A DNA stretch of 64,000 nt from Emticicia sp040253585 (lineage in GTDB: Bacteria > Bacteroidota > Bacteroidia > Cytophagales > Spirosomataceae): positions 186,001 to 250,000 of the forward strand of contig NZ_JBELAU010000006.1 of NCBI RefSeq assembly GCF_040253585.1. The letters run 5' to 3'. The notes beneath the pieces are model-generated. The model was not told the origin of the DNA, searched no databases, and saw only the letters and a program-made list of their open reading frames with translations. A program made the position numbers and the translations under genes. Position 1 is the first letter of the stretch. Each line of letters starts with the position of its first letter. Below are positions 59,506-64,000 of this stretch, one piece after another.

Positions 59506-59550
59506 AAGGTAATCAACTCGATAAATAGTAATCAACTCTTCTAATAAATC

Positions 59551-61437
59551 ATGAAAAAAACTTTTATTTTATTGATAGTAAGCATATTATCAATTACAGC
59601 AAAAGCACAAACACTAACTATTGCACAGCAAGATTCTGCTTTTGTGAGAGAAAATTACGTAAAAACCCAAGTACAAATCTCGATGCGAGATGGGGTAAAA
59701 CTTTTTACCAATATCTATACACCAAAAGATGCTTCTCCAAACAATACTTATCCAATAGTGATGCAACGGACTTGCTATGATGTTGCTCCTTATGGAAAGG
59801 AAGAATACCCTAAAATGTTATATTATTCTCGCTATATGATGCGAGAAAAGTTCATTTTTGTTGACCAAGATGTACGTGGACGATGGATGTCGGAAGGTGT
59901 ATTCACCAATATGACACCTCATATACCTAACAAAACAAAGCCAACTGACGTTGATGAAGCGTCAGATACTTACGATACCATTGATTGGTTAGTAAAAAAT
60001 ATTCCAAACAACAATGGTCGAGTTGGTCAATATGGCATTTCTTATCCAGGATTTTATACCATCGCTGGAGCTTTATGCGGGCATCCAGCCTTGAAAGCGG
60101 CCTCACCACAAGCACCAATTTCTGACTTTTTCTTTGATGATTTTCACCATAATGGAGCTTTTACTCTGGGTTATGGTATGACTTTCCCAGTTTTTGGTGT
60201 ACAGCACCCTCAACCAACGCCCAATTCGTGGTATGATGATAAATTTCCAAAACTCAATACAGTCGATGGTTTTGATTGGTATAAAACCATGACTCCTTTA
60301 AAGAATTTCAACAAAGTTTATGGCGATAATTTCTTTTGGAATGAACTCATCGAACACCCAAATTATGATGAATTTTGGCAAAAACGAAACATCCTTCCTC
60401 ATCTAAAAAATGTCAAAAATTTACCTGCAATCATGGTAGTTGGTGGTTGGTTTGATGCTGAAGATTTACCTGGTCCATTGAATATCTATAAAAATTTAGA
60501 AAAATATAATGCAAATGCCTATAATACAATCGTAATGGGGCCTTTTGGGCATGGAGATTGGTCTCGTGAGCGTGGACATCATTTTCACTCAAATGTTTAT
60601 TTTGGAGATAGTGTTTCTACCTATTTTCAAAAAAATATGGAATTGAAATTCTTCAAACACTTTTTAAAAGAATCGGGAGATGGAAAAACTGGTTTACCTG
60701 AAGCATATTTATTTGATACTGGGAAAAAAGAATGGCGTGAATTTGCTGAGTTTCCAGTAAAAACTGCTCAAAAAATTGATTTTTACTTAAATCCAAATGG
60801 GAAATTATCAAATGAAATGACAGGAAAAGGATTTGGAGAGTATATTTCTGACCCATCAAAGCCAGTACCATATACCGAAGACCCAAAGCAAATTACAGGC
60901 TTTAGTCCACGAAACTATATGAGTGAAGACCAACGTTTTGCAGGTCGCAGAACAGATGTAATGACTTACGAAACCGAAGTTTTGACAGAAGACGTCACAC
61001 TTGGTGGCGAAATAATGGCAAACCTTAAAATTTCAACAACAGGAACGGATGCTGACTTTTTTGTTAAATTAATTGATGTTTACCCAGGAGACGAACCAAA
61101 CTCCCCATACACACCCAAACATATTACGTTGGGTGGCTACCAACAAATGGTACGTAGCGAAATCATGCGTGCTCGTTTCCGTAACTCATTTTCAAAACCA
61201 GAACCTTTAGTGGCAAATAAGAAGACTGATATTAATTTCCGTTTGCAAGATGTTTTGCACACATTTAAAAAAGGGCATAAAATCATGATTCAAGTGCAAT
61301 CAACGGCCTTTCCTTTATTTGATATTAACCCACAAAAATATGTACCAAATATCTACAAAGCCGAGGAAAAGGATTTTCAGAAAGCAACGCATCGCATTTA
61401 TGCCGATAGCAAGATTTCAGTAGAAGTATTGAAGTAG
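59551..61437 (+). CDS. Secreted CocE/NonD family hydrolase (S15-like)
   Basis: A 628-aa protein with signal peptide 1-19 (ITAKAQ). Alpha/beta-hydrolase core: nucleophile Ser164 in GQYGISYPGFY, oxyanion region DQDVRGRWMSEG, acid and His positions in GGWFDAEDLPG and FGHGDWSR. The C-terminal third is the X-Pro dipeptidyl-peptidase/cocaine-esterase jelly roll (LGGEIMANLKISTTGTDADFFVKLID). Relatives include alpha-amino-acid ester hydrolases and glutaryl acylases. Probably periplasmic, substrate not predictable. Confidence 0.9.
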   Translation: MKKTFILLIVSILSITAKAQTLTIAQQDSAFVRENYVKTQVQISMRDGVKLFTNIYTPKDASPNNTYPIVMQRTCYDVAPYGKEEYPKMLYYSRYMMREKFIFVDQDVRGRWMSEGVFTNMTPHIPNKTKPTDVDEASDTYDTIDWLVKNIPNNNGRVGQYGISYPGFYTIAGALCGHPALKAASPQAPISDFFFDDFHHNGAFTLGYGMTFPVFGVQHPQPTPNSWYDDKFPKLNTVDGFDWYKTMTPLKNFNKVYGDNFFWNELIEHPNYDEFWQKRNILPHLKNVKNLPAIMVVGGWFDAEDLPGPLNIYKNLEKYNANAYNTIVMGPFGHGDWSRERGHHFHSNVYFGDSVSTYFQKNMELKFFKHFLKESGDGKTGLPEAYLFDTGKKEWREFAEFPVKTAQKIDFYLNPNGKLSNEMTGKGFGEYISDPSKPVPYTEDPKQITGFSPRNYMSEDQRFAGRRTDVMTYETEVLTEDVTLGGEIMANLKISTTGTDADFFVKLIDVYPGDEPNSPYTPKHITLGGYQQMVRSEIMRARFRNSFSKPEPLVANKKTDINFRLQDVLHTFKKGHKIMIQVQSTAFPLFDINPQKYVPNIYKAEEKDFQKATHRIYADSKISVEVLK

Positions 61438-61446
61438 ATTTCAAAC

Positions 61447-61483
61447 AAAAACGCCTCATAATCGCTGATTATGAGGCGTTTTG
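61447..61483. terminator. Bidirectional terminator between the hydrolase gene and sufD
   Basis: AAAACGCCTCATAATC and GATTATGAGGCGTTTT form a 16-bp perfect stem between convergent genes. Confidence 0.88.
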
Positions 61484-61498
61484 ATATATATTATTCTA

Positions 61499-62830
61499 TC
61501 AAGCTCCTTGAAGTTTATCTAAGATTAACTCTTCGATATATTCTCTAATTGAATCAATTTTGATTTGTGTTACAACATCTTGTGCAAAAGCTAAAAGTTG
61601 CAAACGAATCGCTTCTTTTTTCGGAATACCTCTCGACTGCATATAGAAAATAGCTTCATCGTTCAATTGCCCAGTTGTTGTTCCGTGCGAGCATTTTACA
61701 TCGTCCGCCCAAATTTCTAACTGTGGTTTTGTATTCATGGTTGCTTCATCAGAAGTCACCACATTACGGCAGTTTTGGTAAGCGTTGGTTTTCTGAGCGT
61801 CTTCTCTTACGAAAATTTTACCATTGAAAACACCTGTTGACTTATCCATCAAAATACCTTTATAAAGCTCGTGGCTTTCGCAATTTGGTTTTCTGTGGTC
61901 AACAACTGTGTGATTATCAACGTGTTGCTTGCCATTTGGCACGTACAAGCCAAATAAATGACTTTCGATATGCTCACCATCAAGTACCACATTGAGGTTG
62001 TTTCTTACAAATCCACCATTCAAAGTTGCCGTTGCTGAATAAAAATAACTACGGCCTTTTTGGTAAACTTGCGTAGTACCGATATGATACGATTTATCGC
62101 TTTCGCTTTGCACTTTATAGTAATCAACCATTGCCGACTCATCAACGATGATTTCGGTAACAGTATTTACAAATGCAGCACCGTCGCCCACTGTGCGATA
62201 CGCTTCAGCAATTTTTACTTGTGAATTTTTACCAACAATTATCAAATTACGAGGCTGAGAACCCACATTTGCCGTGCGTACATCAGAAATAAATCTCAAA
62301 ATAATTGGTTCTTCAACTATCTTATTATCAGCCACTTGTACCACAACACCATCGTTGGCAAGAGCAGTATTTAGAGCCGTGAAAGCATCAGTTTCGTAAT
62401 TGGCATATTTACCAAAATAACCTTCGATTAATTCGGGTTGTTGAGCCAATGCTTCCGAAAACGGAATAACTTTCAGTTTATTTTCGGGAGTAGCAATTTG
62501 CGAAAGTTCAGCATTATACACACCGTTGATAAAATACAAGACGTTTCCAGTAAGATGTGGCAACGGAATCTTATCAAGGTCGGCTTGATTAAAATCGGTT
62601 TTTGTATGAAAATCGAATGTTTGCTTTACTAAATTGCTCACATTCGAGTATTTCCATTCTTCATGACGAATAGTTGGAAAACCTAATTTATCGAAGTTTT
62701 GCATCGCTTCACCACGCAATTGATGAATCGGCAAAGCGGCTTTTCCATTCAATTTTGCTTGTGACAACTGAAAATCAGCGATTAATTCTGCTTTTAGACT
62801 TGATGCGTCTTTATTTTCTATCGAACTCAT
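61499..62830 (-). CDS. sufD: Fe-S cluster assembly scaffold protein SufD
   Basis: A 443-aa protein. SufD beta-helix core with the conserved C-terminal motif DVKCSHGTTTGQLNDEAIFYMQSRGI and preceding RNVVTSDEATMNTKPQLEI. SufD partners SufB and SufC in the SufBC2D scaffold that builds Fe-S clusters in the cytoplasm. The gene order here is sufC, a RidA-family gene, sufD, all on the minus strand. The interval upstream of sufD holds a palindrome adjoining the ridA-type stop. Confidence 0.94.
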   Translation of the reverse strand: MSSIENKDASSLKAELIADFQLSQAKLNGKAALPIHQLRGEAMQNFDKLGFPTIRHEEWKYSNVSNLVKQTFDFHTKTDFNQADLDKIPLPHLTGNVLYFINGVYNAELSQIATPENKLKVIPFSEALAQQPELIEGYFGKYANYETDAFTALNTALANDGVVVQVADNKIVEEPIILRFISDVRTANVGSQPRNLIIVGKNSQVKIAEAYRTVGDGAAFVNTVTEIIVDESAMVDYYKVQSESDKSYHIGTTQVYQKGRSYFYSATATLNGGFVRNNLNVVLDGEHIESHLFGLYVPNGKQHVDNHTVVDHRKPNCESHELYKGILMDKSTGVFNGKIFVREDAQKTNAYQNCRNVVTSDEATMNTKPQLEIWADDVKCSHGTTTGQLNDEAIFYMQSRGIPKKEAIRLQLLAFAQDVVTQIKIDSIREYIEELILDKLQGA

Positions 62831-62860
62831 TATTCAAAATTTTCTATAATCAATTTCTCC

Positions 62861-62882
62861 GAACAATTTCGGAAAATTGTTC
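62861..62882. repeat. Palindrome adjoining the RidA-family stop codon
   Basis: GAACAATTTTC-type inverted repeat, plus-strand GAACAATTT...AAATTGTTC. The right arm overlaps the TAG stop of the RidA-family gene (complement at 62882-62884). Same arm family as 17117-17173 and 17187-17205. Confidence 0.65.
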
Positions 62883-63262
62883 TACAATTCTGCAATTGCT
62901 TCTAATTCTACTTTATATCCAAAGTGCAATTCAGGCACTGGAATGATTGAACGTGCGGGGCGATGTTCTCCGAAAAATTTTGCATAAAGTTCGTTCACAA
63001 TTCCCCAATTTTCTCCGCCTGAAATATAAACCGTAGTTTTTACTACATTTTCAGAGCTCAACCCTACTTCCTGCAAAATCAGCGTCAAATTATCAAAAAC
63101 AACTTTTAATTGTTCTTCAATATTTGACTCGATTGGTAGTTTTTCGGCCGTTATGATTTTTATCGGCAAAATACCCGAAGTAAAAAGCAGCCCACCACTC
63201 ACAATCGCTTGCGAATAATGCCCCACAGGTTTCGTACTATCTTTAACTTGAATTTTCTGCAT
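62882..63262 (-). CDS. RidA family protein (YjgF/Rid deaminase family)
   Basis: A 126-aa protein with the Rid fold: PVGHYSQAIVSGGLLFTSGILPI, a KTTVYISG helix-strand, and the conserved Arg in HRPARSIIPVPELHFGYKVELEAIAEL. RidA hydrolyses reactive enamine/imine intermediates from PLP enzymes. The Arg of the PARS motif, which binds the substrate carboxylate, is present. Its place between sufC and sufD suggests cotranscription with the Fe-S machinery, where the PLP enzyme SufS works, but a direct link is inference. Confidence 0.9.
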   Translation of the reverse strand: MQKIQVKDSTKPVGHYSQAIVSGGLLFTSGILPIKIITAEKLPIESNIEEQLKVVFDNLTLILQEVGLSSENVVKTTVYISGGENWGIVNELYAKFFGEHRPARSIIPVPELHFGYKVELEAIAEL

Positions 63263-63276
63263 AAAAACTAATTTTG

Positions 63277-63329
63277 AATGAGTGAATGATAGAATTTTTA
63301 ATATTTCTTCATTCTATCATTCACTCATT
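63277..63329. repeat. 19-bp perfect inverted repeat between sufC and the RidA gene
   Basis: AATGAGTGAATGATAGAAT (63277-63295) and ATTCTATCATTCACTCATT (63311-63329) with a 15-base loop. It fills most of the 72-bp space and begins 5 bases past the sufC stop on the transcribed strand. Confidence 0.8.
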
Positions 63330-63334
63330 GAGTA

Positions 63335-64000
63335 TTATGCTACCTCAAGAGCGTCAACTTCGTTCTTAATCCAATCGTAGCCTTTTTCTTCCAATTCGAG
63401 AGCTAATTCTTTTGTTCCCGATTTTACGATACGACCTTTGTAAAGTACGTGAACGAAATCTGGCACGATGTAATCGAGCAAACGTTGGTAGTGAGTTACT
63501 ACTACAAACGAACGTTGTCCATCACGTAATTGGTTTACGCCTTCGGCAACAATACGAAGAGCATCAATATCAAGACCCGAATCGGTTTCGTCTAAAAGTC
63601 CGAGAGTTGGCTCAAGCATAGCCATTTGAAAAATTTCGTTGCGTTTTTTCTCTCCACCCGAAAAGCCTTCATTGAGTGAGCGTTTCAAAAGAGCATCGTC
63701 GATTTTTACCAATTTTGCTTTTTCTTTCATACGCTTCAAAAATTGAGCGGCATCGAGTGGTTCTTGACCATTATATTTACGAATTTCGTTGAGAGCCGTT
63801 TTCAAGAAATTGATGGTTGTAACACCTGGAATCTCAACAGGGTATTGGAATGCCAAGAAAATACCTTCAGCAGCACGTTTTTCGGGAGCTAAATCGAGTA
63901 AGTCTTTTCCGTTGAATGTAACCGAACCGTCGGTTACTTCGTATTCTTCACGACCTGCCAAAACCGAAGCCAAAGTACTTTTACCTGAGCCGTTTGGCCC
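63335..64000 (-). CDS. sufC: Fe-S assembly ATPase SufC (5' end cut by window edge)
   Basis: The 3' part (222 codons, including the stop) of an ABC-type ATPase; the start lies beyond base 64000. The Walker A motif GPNGSGKST is read at the very edge (complement of 63974-64000), then the Q-loop FLAFQYPVEIPG, signature LNEGFSGGEKKR, Walker B LGLLDETDSGLD and switch His VVTHYQRLL. SufC drives conformational change in SufBC2D. The ETDSGLD form is typical for SufC. Confidence 0.95.
   Translation of the reverse strand, partial: GPNGSGKSTLASVLAGREEYEVTDGSVTFNGKDLLDLAPEKRAAEGIFLAFQYPVEIPGVTTINFLKTALNEIRKYNGQEPLDAAQFLKRMKEKAKLVKIDDALLKRSLNEGFSGGEKKRNEIFQMAMLEPTLGLLDETDSGLDIDALRIVAEGVNQLRDGQRSFVVVTHYQRLLDYIVPDFVHVLYKGRIVKSGTKELALELEEKGYDWIKNEVDALEVA

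Overview
The window is a stretch of chromosome from a member of the Bacteroidota, most likely a Cytophagales bacterium of the Emticicia/Arcicella/Runella kind; the genus is inference. The sequence itself gives the phylum: low GC, several TAnnTTTG promoter boxes (the Bacteroidota -7 element), two secreted proteins ending in type IX secretion (T9SS) sorting domains, a TonB-dependent receptor with DUF4249 lipoproteins, a 3-coathanger-stack domain, and Bacteroidota-type forms of housekeeping genes (AroG-type DAHP synthase fused to chorismate mutase, single-chain GlyRS, HemW). No phage, IS element or CRISPR array was found.

Layout. 0-0.45 kb: two intact tRNA-Thr(TGT) genes around a broken third copy. 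0.48-7.2 kb: predicted envelope or secreted proteins (zinc aminopeptidase, DUF3108 protein, Tyr/Arg-rich lipoprotein, thioredoxin-like protein, MFS/spermidine-synthase fusion, matrixin-like lipoprotein) and a DUF433/DUF5615 toxin-antitoxin pair. 7.3-10.5 kb: clpB and a small membrane protein. 10.9-18 kb: OsmC, a Lys/Cys-rich secreted peptide, an ion channel with an aberrant selectivity filter, purK-purE, a LysM protein, hemW and a methyltransferase. 18-32.9 kb: a 1198-aa secreted metalloprotease, small secreted proteins, DAHP synthase/chorismate mutase, proline dehydrogenase, lspA, a HAD hydrolase, a beta-helix protein, a DUF1566-like protein and an M24 peptidase.

33-39.3 kb: three tandem DUF4249 lipoprotein paralogues followed by a TonB-dependent receptor, a surface uptake locus of unknown substrate. 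39.3-43.1 kb: helix-hairpin-helix protein, glycyl-tRNA synthetase, a small acidic protein and a polytopic membrane protein. 43.3-57 kb: a two-gene operon of a secreted GH13 alpha-amylase followed 42 bp later by an 11.3-kb gene for a 3777-aa Ig-repeat T9SS protein built by nested duplications. 57.2-61.4 kb: a 57-aa membrane protein, an SRPBCC protein, a dicarboxylate/amino-acid symporter and a CocE-type hydrolase. 61.5-64 kb: part of a suf iron-sulfur operon (sufC cut by the window edge, then a RidA-family gene, then sufD).

Most of the window is ordinary core and surface genome. The points most worth a second look are the channel filter TVGDAD, the DUF4249 triplication with a conserved cysteine cluster, the duplication pattern of the giant protein and its pairing with an amylase, and a set of short palindromes that overlap or abut stop codons.
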